Source: DATJGR01 sp963780795 | GTDB lineage: Bacteria > Pseudomonadota > Gammaproteobacteria > Pseudomonadales > Azotimanducaceae | Assembly (NCBI GenBank): GCA_963780795.1 | Contig: CAWADH010000001.1 | Coordinates: 434,001-498,000, forward strand | Reading direction: 5' to 3' | Length of the DNA stretch: 64,000 bases | In this document: positions 24,517 to 33,747 of the stretch, one piece after another | Position numbering within the stretch: position 1 is the stretch's first letter | Layout of the letters: every line of letters starts with the position of its first letter | Made by a program: the position numbers and the translations under genes | Notes under the pieces: generated by a model | Told to the model about the DNA's origin: nothing | Databases searched by the model: none | What the model saw: the letters and a program-made list of their open reading frames with translations, nothing else

Positions 24517-27500
24517 GACGATGATCCTTCGAGAGCAACCGGAGTTTTCTGGGGGGATGTCGCGTTCTGCACGCGCGTCTTCACGCCTTCGAGCAGCGTG
24601 ATCAGCGCCGGCACCACGACGAGCACGAGCAGTGTCGACAGGGTCAGACCGAAACCGATGGTGATCGCGATCGGCACGGTATAGAAGTCGAGCGAGCCGC
24701 GGCCGATCAGCATCGGCAGCAAGCCGATGCTCGTGGTGGCGGAAGTGAGGAACACCGCGCGGAAGCGCGACGACACCGCGTGTTCGAGCGCAGCGCGCAG
24801 CGGTGAGCCGTTTTCGAGTTCGCGCCGCAGGAAGCTGATCAGCACGATCGAGTCGTTCACGACCACGCCCGACAGGCAGAAGAACGCGAGCAGCGACATG
24901 GCGCCGATGTCTTCGCCCCAGATCCAGTGGCCGAGAATGGCGCCGGTGAGCCCGAATGGAATTGCCGTCATGATCGCGAGCGGCCACACGTACGACGAGA
25001 ACGCGCACGCGAGAATCAGATAGATCATTACCAGCGTCAGCACCGCACCGAGCGACATCGTCTCGACGATCACCTGGTCGTCCTCCGACTTGCCGGAAAG
25101 ACCGAACGTCAGATGATTGGTCGCGAGGATCTCCGGGAGATACCGGCTTTGCACCTCCGAGACGACGTGAAACGCGTTCGTCACTTCCGGATCCACCGTT
25201 GCGAACACGCGCACCGCCATCTCGGTGTTGTTGTGGCGGATCACGTCGATGCCGCGGCGGTTGTGCAGTTCGGCGACGTTCGCGAGCGGCACGAACTCTC
25301 CAGATGGCGTGCGGATCGGAAAACGCTGCAGGCTCGCGAGGTCGTCGCGCTCGGCGTCCGGCAACATCACGCGCACTTCGAGCTCGGCGTCGTTCTGGTT
25401 GAAGATCTGCACGCGCTCGCCGTTGTATGCAGCGCGTAGTTGCGCGCCGAGCGCGTCGGACGTGATGCCGAGCGCACGTCCCGTCGGCGTCAGTTCGAAG
25501 ATCAGCTGTTCCTTGCCGTACGGCAGATCGTCGGTGACGTTCGAAACGCCGTCGAACGAACGCAGCACTTCGGCGAGCTGTTCTGCGCCCGCCTTTACCG
25601 ACTCCAGCGTTTCACCGCGCAGCACGAGCGTGACATCCGGGCGTCCCGCATTCGCGCCGCCCTTTACGCCGAGATCGAACTGCTCGACGTACGGCGGCAC
25701 CTTCACCTGCTCGCGCCAGCGCGCCGCGAACGCCTGCGGACGGACCGTGCGGTTCTCTTCGTATTCGTATTGGCCGACCACCGACGCGTATTGCGTGCCG
25801 GACTGACGTTCGTCGTTGAACGTAGCGACGTTGCGCTTCGTCAACCAGCCGAGCAGGTTGACGGAGCCGCTCTCCTCGTTCGTGGCGGCAATCGCGCGTT
25901 CGAGTTCGCCGATGAAGGCCGCCTTGTCGGCATCGGTCGCCGCAGCGCTGAACTCGATGTCGGCTTCGAGCGACTCGATTTCGAAACCGGTCACGAAGTT
26001 GATGCCGACGTGCTGCGATACGACGAGCGACAACGCACAGACGATGCCGCCAACGGCCGCGCAGAGGGTCGCGCCTGGATTGTCGAGCGCGCGCCGCACG
26101 AGACCCATGAAGTACACGTCGCGAAAATGCAGGAAGCGGTTTTCGAGCCAGGCGCGCGCGCGCTCGGCCGGTTTCCAGCGCGCGCGACCGAGCTTCGCCA
26201 TCGTCTCGAAGCTGCCGCGCAGGTGCGCGGGCAACACCAGGAAACACTCGATCAACGACGCGATCAGCACACAGGCCATCACCACCGGCAGCGTCAGCAC
26301 CACATCGCCCATCGGTCCGCCGATCAGCACCAGTGGTATGAACGCAGCCAGCGTCGTCAGCGCCGCAGTCAGCACCGGCACGAACATGCGCTTCGCGCCT
26401 TCCACCGCCGCATCGAGCGGCGAGTAGCCCGCTTCGAACAGCGCCATGGCGTCTTCGCCGACGATGATCGAATCGTCCACCACGATGCCGATCGCCATGA
26501 TGAACGCGATCAGCGCGATGATGCTGATGCCGTATCCGAAGATGCCGTAGAGCATTGCAAGGCCGAGCAGGAAGCAGGTCGGCACGCCAACCGTCACCCA
26601 CAGCGCGACGCGGCCGTTGAGGAACATCAGCATGGTGATCACCACCAGCAGCAGGCCGGACCATGCGTTGTTCGCAACCATCTGCAATTGCGCGCCGAGC
26701 AGTTCCCAGATGTCGTTGTAGACGGTCAGTTGCACGCCGGTCGGAAGGTTCGCACGCGTTTCCTCGAGCCAGCGTTTCGCCACGCGATTCGCCTGCAGCG
26801 CGTCGGCTTCGGTCGCCCGCATCAACGTCATCTCGATGGCGACGTCGCCGCCGCGGGTCACCATCGGCTGACCGTCGCGCGGCCTGCGCACCACCTCGGC
26901 GATGTCGCCGACCCGCAGCAGTGAGTCGCCGTGCTCGATCACCAGCTGTTGAAAGCCGAGCGGATCGCGCTGCTGATCGAGGCTGCGTAACTGCCGCGAG
27001 CCCTGACCGCGGCCGATCGTGCCGGCCGGCACGTTCGCGCTGACGCGGCCGACTTCGTGCGCGAGATCGTCAAGCGTCATGTGCAGTTCTTCGAGCCGCT
27101 GTCCGCCGACGAGCAGCGCGATCTCTTCGTCGGGCAGCCCTTCGTATTCCACGCCTTCGATGCCGCGCGCGAGCAGGTCTTTCTCCATGCCGCGCACCAC
27201 CGGAATCAGTTCGTTGACATCGCCAGGACCCGTCACCAGAACCGAAAGCACCGGCTCCAGATCGATGAAGCGACGTACCGTCGGCGGTTCGATGCCGGCC
27301 GGCAGGTTGCGCAGGTTCTCGACGCGCTGTTTCACCTGATCGAGCGCAGTGACGAGGTCGGCGTCGTAATCGAACTCCGCCACCACGCGGGAGTATTCGT
27401 TGGCTGTATACGACGTGACTTCTTTCAGATTGTTCAGCGTCCGCAGCTGCTGCTCGATCGGCGTGGTGACGAGTTCAGCAACGTCTTCGGCGGCCGCGCC

Positions 27501-27707
27501 GCGCCATTCCACTTCGACGAACACCACCGGCACGTGCACCGGTGGATCGAGCTGCGAGGGAATGCGGTGAATGGCCCACATGCCGGCGAGGATCATCATG
27601 ATCATCGCGAGATTCGCGGCCACGCGGTGCTCGGCGAATTGCCGGATCACTGGATTTCCCCACTCAGGCTCAACGGCAAGCGGGGTTACACGATTCGTGC
27701 CAGCCAA
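24513..27707 (-). CDS. RND family efflux transporter, inner membrane pump
   Basis: A large AcrB/MexB-like transporter of up to 1064 residues with twelve predicted membrane spans and two big periplasmic loops. N-terminal motif VIRQFAEHRVAANLAMIMMI; TM4 proton-relay Asp pair in GIVVDDSIIVGEDA; and the TM10 counterpart GVVVNDSIVLISFL. The first codon is a TTG without a strong ribosome site; GTG 27650, giving an N terminus VIRQFAEHR, is a realistic alternative. It is followed by its adaptor (ATGA overlap). The substrate is unknown. No repressor gene is adjacent. Confidence 0.9.
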   Translation of the reverse strand: MAGTNRVTPLAVEPEWGNPVIRQFAEHRVAANLAMIMMILAGMWAIHRIPSQLDPPVHVPVVFVEVEWRGAAAEDVAELVTTPIEQQLRTLNNLKEVTSYTANEYSRVVAEFDYDADLVTALDQVKQRVENLRNLPAGIEPPTVRRFIDLEPVLSVLVTGPGDVNELIPVVRGMEKDLLARGIEGVEYEGLPDEEIALLVGGQRLEELHMTLDDLAHEVGRVSANVPAGTIGRGQGSRQLRSLDQQRDPLGFQQLVIEHGDSLLRVGDIAEVVRRPRDGQPMVTRGGDVAIEMTLMRATEADALQANRVAKRWLEETRANLPTGVQLTVYNDIWELLGAQLQMVANNAWSGLLLVVITMLMFLNGRVALWVTVGVPTCFLLGLAMLYGIFGYGISIIALIAFIMAIGIVVDDSIIVGEDAMALFEAGYSPLDAAVEGAKRMFVPVLTAALTTLAAFIPLVLIGGPMGDVVLTLPVVMACVLIASLIECFLVLPAHLRGSFETMAKLGRARWKPAERARAWLENRFLHFRDVYFMGLVRRALDNPGATLCAAVGGIVCALSLVVSQHVGINFVTGFEIESLEADIEFSAAATDADKAAFIGELERAIAATNEESGSVNLLGWLTKRNVATFNDERQSGTQYASVVGQYEYEENRTVRPQAFAARWREQVKVPPYVEQFDLGVKGGANAGRPDVTLVLRGETLESVKAGAEQLAEVLRSFDGVSNVTDDLPYGKEQLIFELTPTGRALGITSDALGAQLRAAYNGERVQIFNQNDAELEVRVMLPDAERDDLASLQRFPIRTPSGEFVPLANVAELHNRRGIDVIRHNNTEMAVRVFATVDPEVTNAFHVVSEVQSRYLPEILATNHLTFGLSGKSEDDQVIVETMSLGAVLTLVMIYLILACAFSSYVWPLAIMTAIPFGLTGAILGHWIWGEDIGAMSLLAFFCLSGVVVNDSIVLISFLRRELENGSPLRAALEHAVSSRFRAVFLTSATTSIGLLPMLIGRGSLDFYTVPIAITIGFGLTLSTLLVLVVVPALITLLEGVKTRVQNATSPQKTPVALEGSSS

Positions 27708-27804
27708 GACCAGCGATATAACTCTTTGAATACGGTAGGGATTTGCCCCCCCGCGATCAGATTACTACCGGCAGGCTTTGGCGGATCTCGCCAACTGTTG
27801 GCGC

Positions 27805-28155
27805 TCAATCGCTAACGGCTTCGTCATGCCGCGGGGCGCGGCAAACGAGATTCTGCCGGAACATCGAATGAGGATCGGTCCGCAGCGCGCTGCAGGTTGC
27901 GCTCAACCTCGCTTCGTCTGCGGCCGATGAAGTCGAACGACGGCGGCATCGCGTTGTCGCGATTGTGGAAGCGCACATGCGGCTCACGTCGAAGCCGATC
28001 TGATGCAGCGCCCAGCCGGGCACACCGTTCATCTCGTAGCACCAGCCACCACGTCCGCGAACGACGATGTCGAAGATGCGCTCGGGGTTCTGATCGACCG
28101 GAACTCCGCGAATCACATCGAGGTGCTCGTACGCGCGCAGTCGTGGCACAGGCAT
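27805..28155 (-). pseudogene. Arylamine N-acetyltransferase remnant
   Basis: Pieces of an arylamine N-acetyltransferase are recognisable. LDVIRGVPVDQNPERIFD and RGGWCYEMNGVPGWAL include the catalytic Cys region (GGWCYEMN). Much later comes DPHSMFRQNLVC, which belongs near the family's C-terminal domain. The segment between them is too short by roughly 100 residues and reads as low-complexity Arg/Ser, and the first 40 or so residues are missing. The whole frame is 116 codons against about 270 in intact enzymes. It is a decayed gene left between the efflux and amidohydrolase genes. Confidence 0.7.
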
Positions 28156-29865
28156 CTACAGCGCGCCGCTGTCGTATACGACGTCGCCGTCGAACACGGT
28201 CCGCAGCACCTGCGTCGCTGCCAGATCTTCGGTCGGGCATTGCAGCGTGTCGCGATCGACGATCAGCAGATCGGCGTGATGACCCGGTGCGAGCGATCCG
28301 ACGCCGTTCCAACCGAGCGCGCGTGCCGCCTCGCTGGTCCACATTCGCACAGCCTCTTCGCGCGACACCGCATGCGCCGGCGTATCGTTGCGGCGACCGC
28401 TGCCCCAGAACTCGTGCGTCTGCGCCAGCGCGATGTGTTCGAAGATGTTCTTCGGGCCCCAGTCGCTGCCAGCCGCAACCGTCAGCCCGGCATCGAGCAG
28501 ACGCTTCAGCGGAATCAGGTCATTCCATACGTGACGACCGATGCGCCTCTCGAACAGATCGCCCTTGGCGCACGAGAACGACATGCTCGTGGTCACGACG
28601 AAGCCGAGCTGCGCGTAACGCCGCGCGTGATCTGCCGTACACAGGTAGTTGTGCTGCAGGATCCACTGCCGGTCGCGAATCGGCGTGCGCGCGGCCAGCG
28701 CTTCGGCGTTGGCGAGAAACTCGTCGTGGTCAGCGTAGCCGGCGCCGATGAAGTTCAGGCGCACGTCGTGCGCGGCGCAGTATTCGAGCGCGATGCGCTC
28801 GCGGTGTTTCGGCACGAACTCCCGCCCCTGCGTGAGCTCGCCATAAGGACCCGTGTAAGGTGTATTCATGCGGATGAAGCCGGGATTGAACGGGCCGCCG
28901 CGCGACAGCGTGACGCCGTTGTGCCGCAACCGGTCGTCGTGCGTCGACTTCATCTCGCGCGCGCGTTCGAGATTCGCGACGAAGCCCTCGTCGGTCAACG
29001 GTTTCTGCCAGGGCATCGAATAGTTCTCGGCCTCGAGTGACGTCAGCACGCGCATGTTCAGCTGGTTGCTCTGCCGCAGCGCCTGAAACAGGCCGATCGA
29101 CGTGGCGTCCATCACGTGGCCTTCGTAGATCGTGGTGACGCCGAGCTTGTGGTAATTCGAAATGCCCTCGAGCGTGGCCGGAACAGCGAACTCGGGACGC
29201 AGCAACGGCAACCGGCCGAGCAGCGCGTCCATGTACGGATCGCCGGTGTAGTAGGTGTTGACCGGACCGCTGAGGCGCCCGGTCGGCTCGCCGCGCGCGT
29301 CCTTCTCGATCCACACGTTGCTCTGGCGATCGGGCGTGGAGGAATCGATGCCGAGCGCCTTCAACGCCGCGGAGTTGAACACGCAGATGTTCGGCGTGGT
29401 CGGCCCCCATGCCTGCAGCCACACCGGATGTCGCGGTGCCGCGCGATCGAGCACGTGCCGGTCGGGCAACACGTGCTCGGCGAGATCGCGCCACGATCGG
29501 CGGATGAAGTAATGCGGTTCGCCGATCGGCGTCGCCATGATCCACTCGCCGGCCTTCGTGGCCGCAGCGCGCTGCTGGATTCTCGCGACGATGTCGTCGT
29601 GCGACGCGGCATCCCACAACTTCACGAGCGGGTATTCCAGCACCGCGAAGTGGAACAGGTGCGGATGCGTGTCGACGAAACCCGGCAACACGGTGGCGCC
29701 CTGCAGATCGACGAAGCGCGCACCGCTGCCCGCGACGGCGCGCATGTCTGCGTCGCTTCCGGTCGCGACCACGCGGCGCTCCTGAACGACGATCGCGGTG
29801 GCATCCGATGAGTCTCCGGTCATCGGATGCACACGGCCGCCTCGATAGCAAACGGTCTCACTCAT
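28156..29865 (-). CDS. YtcJ-like metal-dependent amidohydrolase
   Basis: A 569-residue amidohydrolase of the YtcJ/exoenzyme-like group. It starts with a beta-sandwich strand and then the metal site THPHLFH (HxH). It has HKLGVTTIYEGHVMDA, a later His in WILQHNY, and the metal Asp in VAAGSDWGP; C-terminal HADLLIVDRD closes the composite domain. ATG 29865 follows GACGGAGGTGCG. It is divergent from selD with a gap of 77 bases. Substrates of this group are varied amides or cyclic ureas; none can be named here. Confidence 0.85.
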   Translation of the reverse strand: MSETVCYRGGRVHPMTGDSSDATAIVVQERRVVATGSDADMRAVAGSGARFVDLQGATVLPGFVDTHPHLFHFAVLEYPLVKLWDAASHDDIVARIQQRAAATKAGEWIMATPIGEPHYFIRRSWRDLAEHVLPDRHVLDRAAPRHPVWLQAWGPTTPNICVFNSAALKALGIDSSTPDRQSNVWIEKDARGEPTGRLSGPVNTYYTGDPYMDALLGRLPLLRPEFAVPATLEGISNYHKLGVTTIYEGHVMDATSIGLFQALRQSNQLNMRVLTSLEAENYSMPWQKPLTDEGFVANLERAREMKSTHDDRLRHNGVTLSRGGPFNPGFIRMNTPYTGPYGELTQGREFVPKHRERIALEYCAAHDVRLNFIGAGYADHDEFLANAEALAARTPIRDRQWILQHNYLCTADHARRYAQLGFVVTTSMSFSCAKGDLFERRIGRHVWNDLIPLKRLLDAGLTVAAGSDWGPKNIFEHIALAQTHEFWGSGRRNDTPAHAVSREEAVRMWTSEAARALGWNGVGSLAPGHHADLLIVDRDTLQCPTEDLAATQVLRTVFDGDVVYDSGAL

Positions 29866-29942
29866 GCGCGCACCTCCGTCGCGAGTATTGCGCGAAGGCG
29901 CGTCCGCGGGGAAGCTTGTCCGAACCTTCACGGCGAGTTGTC

Positions 29943-30992
29943 ATGAACGCATCCGAAACACCGGTCCGCTTGACCCAGTTCAGCCACGGCGGCGGCTGCG
30001 GCTGCAAAATCGCGCCGGGCGTGTTGCGCGACATGCTGTCGCAGCGCGCGTCGGGCGTCTTGCCGAAGCAGCTGCTGGTGGGCATCGAAACGTCGGACGA
30101 CGCCGCCGTGTATCGGCTCAACGACGAGCAGGCGATCGTTGCCACCACCGACTTCTTCATGCCGATCGTCGACGACCCGCACGACTTCGGCCGCATCGCC
30201 GCAACCAACGCGATCTCCGACGTCTACGCGATGGGCGGCACGCCGTTGTTCGCGCTCGCGCTCGTCGGCATGCCGATCAACCAGCTGCCGATGGAGACCA
30301 TCCGCGGCATTCTCGCGGGTGGCGAGAGCGTCTGCGCGGCCGCGGGCATTCCGATCGCGGGCGGCCACAGCATCGACTCGGTGGAACCGATCTACGGACT
30401 GGTGGTGATCGGTCTGGTGCATCCGGACCACGTCAAACGCAATGCCGGTGCGAAGCCAGGCGACGTGCTGATTCTCGGCAAAGGTCTCGGCGTCGGCATT
30501 CAGAGCGCCGCGCTGAAGAAGGGCGAACTCGACGCGGCGGGCTACACCGCCATGATCGCCAGCACCACCAAGCTCAACACGCCCGGCATCAAGCTGTCGC
30601 AGGTCGGCGGCGTGCACGCGCTCACCGACGTCACCGGCTTCGGGCTGCTCGGACATCTGCTCGAAGTGTGTCGCGGATCTAACGTCGGCGCTGTGGTGCG
30701 ATTTGCCGACGTGCCGGTGTTGGCCGGCGTGAACCGTCTGCTCGCGGCCGGATTCAAAACCGGCGCATCGCCGCGCAACTGGGCCGGATACGGCGAGAGC
30801 GTCGACCTCGGCGCGCACGGCGACGAAGCCAAAGCCCTTCTCACCGATCCGCAGACCAGCGGCGGGCTGCTCGCGGCGTGCGCGCCCGAGGCGGTGAACG
30901 CAGTGCTCGCGATATTCCGCGCCGAGGGTTTTGGAGACGCCGCGGCCATCGGCGAAATCGTCAGCGGACCTGTGCGGGTGACGGTGCGCTGA
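29943..30992 (+). CDS. selD: Selenide, water dikinase
   Basis: A 349-residue SelD that makes selenophosphate from selenide and ATP. The N-terminal glycine-rich loop GGGCGCKIAPG carries the catalytic Cys (a cysteine rather than selenocysteine) followed by Lys. Downstream are DDAAVYRLND, TTDFFMPIVDDP and AGGHSIDSVEPIYG, all conserved in the family. The end overlaps the frameshifted LysR gene on the other strand by 32 bases. No selA, selB, tRNA-Sec or tRNA 2-selenouridine synthase gene lies nearby, so its downstream use is unclear from this window. Confidence 0.92.
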   Translation: MNASETPVRLTQFSHGGGCGCKIAPGVLRDMLSQRASGVLPKQLLVGIETSDDAAVYRLNDEQAIVATTDFFMPIVDDPHDFGRIAATNAISDVYAMGGTPLFALALVGMPINQLPMETIRGILAGGESVCAAAGIPIAGGHSIDSVEPIYGLVVIGLVHPDHVKRNAGAKPGDVLILGKGLGVGIQSAALKKGELDAAGYTAMIASTTKLNTPGIKLSQVGGVHALTDVTGFGLLGHLLEVCRGSNVGAVVRFADVPVLAGVNRLLAAGFKTGASPRNWAGYGESVDLGAHGDEAKALLTDPQTSGGLLAACAPEAVNAVLAIFRAEGFGDAAAIGEIVSGPVRVTVR

Positions 30993-31897
30993 TGGGTTCG
31001 CGCGTCTGCAGACGCCGGCGTAAGAACTCCACCAGCAGTTTCACTTTGCGCGGCACCTGCTTGCGCGACGGATATACCGCCGAGATCCGCGGTCTGAAAG
31101 TTGCTCGGCGAAGCGGTGTAGTGCGGGAACAGGTCGACCAGCCGTCCCGCTTTCAGATCGTCGCCGATCAGCCAATCCGAAAGCAGCACCACGCCCGCGC
31201 CGTCGAGCGCGCACTGTCGCAGCACGATGCCGCTGTTCACCCTGATGTTGCCGGCGATGGTCACTTCGCTGACGCGATCGCGTGCATCGCGAAAACGCCA
31301 GGTGGTCGCGAAACCGGGCAACGGAAACGTGAGGCACGGAAAGCGTTCGAGATCGTCAGGTTGGTCAGGCCGTCCGAGGCGTTGCAACAGCGCGTCGCTC
31401 GCACACGCAAAGTAGCGGGTGGCGATGAGCGGCTGCGCGATCAGGTTCGAGTCGGGCAGCGGACCATGACGGATGCCCAGATCGAAACGCTCGGCCACGA
31501 GATCGACCACCGTATCGGTCAGATGCAGCTCGATCGTCAGCGCCGGATGCAGTCCGGCGAAGTCGCTCAAAAGCGGGCCGATGCACTGCACGCCGAACGA
31601 AGTGGATGCGGTGACGCGCAGGTTGCCGCGCGCCACGCCGGTGGTATCGGCAACCGCTTGCTGTGCTCGGCGCAGTCCATCGAGGTGCGGCTCCACACGC
31701 GCGAGCAGCAGCGTGGCGGCTTCGGTCGGCGCGACGCGCCGCGTCGTGCGCTGGAACAGCCGCGCGCCGAGTTCCGTCTCGAGCGCGGCGATCGTGCGCG
31801 AGATCGACGACGGCGTCGTGTCGCGATCACGCGCGACGGCACTGAGGCTGCCTTTGCGCATCACGTCCACGAAGATGTCGAGTGCGGTCAGGTTCAT
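30961..31897 (-). pseudogene. LysR family regulator with a C-terminal frameshift
   Basis: The first 270 or so residues are a normal LysR protein: a winged helix-turn-helix (SLSAVARDRDTTPSSISRTI), VARGNLRVTASTSFGVQCI, and a substrate domain to DLFPHYTASPSNFQTA. The frame then runs on as nonsense through selD. One base too many near 31078-31085 (a CCGCCG run) restores the expected ending AVYPSRKQVPRKVKLLVEFL and a stop at 30961. Either a sequencing error or a recent frameshift is possible. If intact, it would regulate the divergent PEP-mutase-family gene. Confidence 0.75.
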
Positions 31898-31903
31898 TTT
31901 TGC

Positions 31904-31937
31904 CCCGTCTTCATTTGTGCCCTGTCTTCATTTGTGC
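31904..31937. repeat. 17-base tandem repeat upstream of the LysR start
   Basis: Two adjacent 17-base copies, CCCGTCTTCATTTGTGC and CCTGTCTTCATTTGTGC, differ at one position. A weaker third copy (TTCATTTTTGCCC) runs into the LysR start codon at 31897. On the gene's strand this reads as repeated GCACAAATGAAGAC units. Spacing of 17 bases is not a multiple of three. They may be a regulator-binding array or a slippage product. Confidence 0.6.
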
Positions 31938-32029
31938 AGTGTGCGCATAGGTGTTTTCGTCGCGCAGGAATTCCGCCGGCAACGATAAGCTTGTACAAAG
32001 GTCCGCTCAAAGCACGACGTGAGGCGGAT

Positions 32030-32854
32030 ATGGCGACACTGCAGGAAAAAGGCGAGGCGTTCCGCGCGCTGCACCAACAACGCGACGCGTTTGTCCTGGC
32101 GAACGCGTGGGATGCAGGATCGACCCGGATACTCACCGCGGCCGGATTCGCGGCGATCGCCACCACCAGCGCGGGGTACGCCTTCTCGCTCGGCAAGCAG
32201 GACAACACGGTGGGCCGCGCTGGAATACTGCAGAACGCCTCGGACATCGTCGCTGCCACCGATTTGCCCGTGAGCGCCGACCTCGAGAACGGATTCGGCC
32301 ACAGCGCCGACGCCGCGGCAGAGACGATTCGTCAGGCGGCGGCACTCGGCCTGGTCGGCGGATCGATCGAAGACTCGACTTACGACGAGACGGAACCGTT
32401 GTACGAAATCGGGCATGCCACTGACCGCATTCGCGCCGCAGTCGAGGCAGCACGCGCCCAACCGTTTCCGTTCGTGCTCACGGCCCGCGCCGAGAATTTT
32501 CTGGTCGGTCGTCCAGACCTGGCCGACACGATCGAACGGTTGCAGGCCTATCAGGACGCAGGCGCCGATGTGTTGTACGCACCGGGTCTCACGCGCGAAG
32601 ACGACATTCGCATGCTGGTGCGGTCGGTCGACCGGCCGGTCAACGTGGTGATGGGGTTGATGAATTCGCCATTCGACGTCGCGACGCTGTCGAAGCTCGG
32701 CGTGAAGCGGATCAGCGTCGGCAGCGCATTGGCGAGACTGGCGTACGGCGCGCTACAGGATGCGGCGCGCGAGATGACGGAACGCGGCACCTTCCGCTAT
32801 GCGGATCGAGCGGCGCCGTATGCGGCATTGAGCGCGCTGTTCGCACGAACCTGA
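32030..32854 (+). CDS. Isocitrate lyase/PEP mutase family protein
   Basis: A 274-residue TIM-barrel lyase-like enzyme of the PEP mutase superfamily. It has LANAWDAGSTRILTAAGF, TTSAGYAFSLG, the metal/substrate strand SADLENGFG, GGSIEDSTY and FVLTARAENFL. It lacks the KKCGH lyase loop of true isocitrate lyases, fitting the group of small oxaloacetate-acetylhydrolase- or carboxyphosphonoenolpyruvate-like proteins of unclear role. GTGAGGCGG lies before the ATG. It is divergent from the LysR gene, the usual arrangement for a regulator and its target. Confidence 0.83.
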   Translation: MATLQEKGEAFRALHQQRDAFVLANAWDAGSTRILTAAGFAAIATTSAGYAFSLGKQDNTVGRAGILQNASDIVAATDLPVSADLENGFGHSADAAAETIRQAAALGLVGGSIEDSTYDETEPLYEIGHATDRIRAAVEAARAQPFPFVLTARAENFLVGRPDLADTIERLQAYQDAGADVLYAPGLTREDDIRMLVRSVDRPVNVVMGLMNSPFDVATLSKLGVKRISVGSALARLAYGALQDAAREMTERGTFRYADRAAPYAALSALFART

Positions 32855-32864
32855 GACCGCAATG

Positions 32865-32899
32865 AGTCAACGGACGGTGCCAGGCACTGTCCCTTGACT
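32865..32899. repeat. Palindromic repeat, imperfect copy A
   Basis: Arms of 17 bases (32865-32881 and 32883-32899) around a central A, with core GGTGCC-A-GGCACT and outer AGTCAA/TTGACT. Two arm positions mismatch. It is 11 bases from a perfect copy and lies in the convergent gap after the PEP-mutase-family gene. Confidence 0.75.
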
Positions 32900-32910
32900 G
32901 AGGCAGGAAA

Positions 32911-32947
32911 CAAGTCACCGACGGTGCCAGGCACCGTCGGTGACTTG
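32911..32947. repeat. Palindromic repeat, perfect copy B
   Basis: Perfect 18-base arms (32911-32928 and 32930-32947) around a central A, beginning CAAGTCACCGACGGTGCC. The core GGTGCC-A-GGCACC is shared with copies at 42.5 and 62.3 kb. It lies between two convergent genes and could end transcripts from both, though it has no T-tract. Confidence 0.85.
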
Positions 32948-32963
32948 CTCGACCTGAACGCGA

Positions 32964-33572
32964 TCAGGCAGTGCGACGTCGCCGCATCAGACCGAGAGCC
33001 GCGAGGCCGGCGCCGAACAATCCCAGCGTACCCGGCTCCGGCACCGGCCGTACCGATACGTTGTCGAGCACGAAGAACGACGGTGCGTCGCCGTGAACGA
33101 ACGACAGCAGCGTGCATCCCGACGACGCCACGAAGCTGAGGCTGTAGTGCAGGAAGTCCTGCGCCGGCGCATCGACGAGGTTCAACAGCGTGACGCCATC
33201 AGCCGTCACCCGCAGCGAGTTCGGCGCCGGCATACCCAGATACGAGCCGATCGCAAGATAGAAATCGACGGCGTTGGTCTGCCCCGCAACTGTGTCGACG
33301 TACTGGGAGATGGTGCCGCCGCCATTGGCGGTTCCGAGGTACGCCGCATTGAGGCCGGCGAACGGACCCGGATCGACGTCGTATCCGTAACAGCCGCCGG
33401 TCGCGGTCGAGAACTTGTTGCCGACGCCGGAACACGTGAGCCCGCTGGTGGTCCAGCCCGAGAACGATCCAGACTCGAAATCACCGTTGACGATCGGCGC
33501 TGCGTTCGCGGCTCCACTCGTCGCGAACAGCCCCACTGCTAACAACGAGAGCCATTTCTGCTTTGATTTCAC
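32964..33572 (-). CDS. PEP-CTERM sorted surface protein
   Basis: A protein of about 202 residues with a signal peptide (LLAVGLFATSGAANA), a beta-sandwich-like body starting IVNGDFESGSFSGW (a carbohydrate-binding or jelly-roll look), and a C-terminal PEP-CTERM tail. The tail has VPEPGTLGLFGAGLAALGL, a hydrophobic helix and then RRRR. Such tails are cut by exosortase EpsH, linking the protein to exopolysaccharide surfaces. GTG 33572 is favoured (GGAGG ten bases upstream), with TTG 33578 as the alternative. No exosortase gene is in the window. Confidence 0.83.
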   Translation of the reverse strand: MKSKQKWLSLLAVGLFATSGAANAAPIVNGDFESGSFSGWTTSGLTCSGVGNKFSTATGGCYGYDVDPGPFAGLNAAYLGTANGGGTISQYVDTVAGQTNAVDFYLAIGSYLGMPAPNSLRVTADGVTLLNLVDAPAQDFLHYSLSFVASSGCTLLSFVHGDAPSFFVLDNVSVRPVPEPGTLGLFGAGLAALGLMRRRRTA

Positions 33573-33747
33573 TTGCAACGAACCTCCAGTACAACGGCGA
33601 AATACGCCGCGTTGGAGGGAGTCAGCGAGTCGCGTTCCAACTCGAAAAGCTTGAACTATTTCATCAGCTTGCGAATTGTAATTAAAGTATTAGGTCTCGA
33701 GCCGTCAAAGATCCCGACAGCGGTTGTAAAGCAGCCGCAAAACGCCG

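Noticed and set aside
27805..28155. Intact short arylamine N-acetyltransferase
   Set aside because: The N-terminal part and about 100 central residues are missing.
29943..30992. SelD as a selenocysteine protein
   Set aside because: The active-site codon reads as Cys in GGGCGCK, and there is no in-frame TGA in the glycine-rich loop.
32860..32950. CRISPR repeats
   Set aside because: The repeated units are palindromes in pairs at separate loci, not regularly spaced direct repeats with unique spacers.
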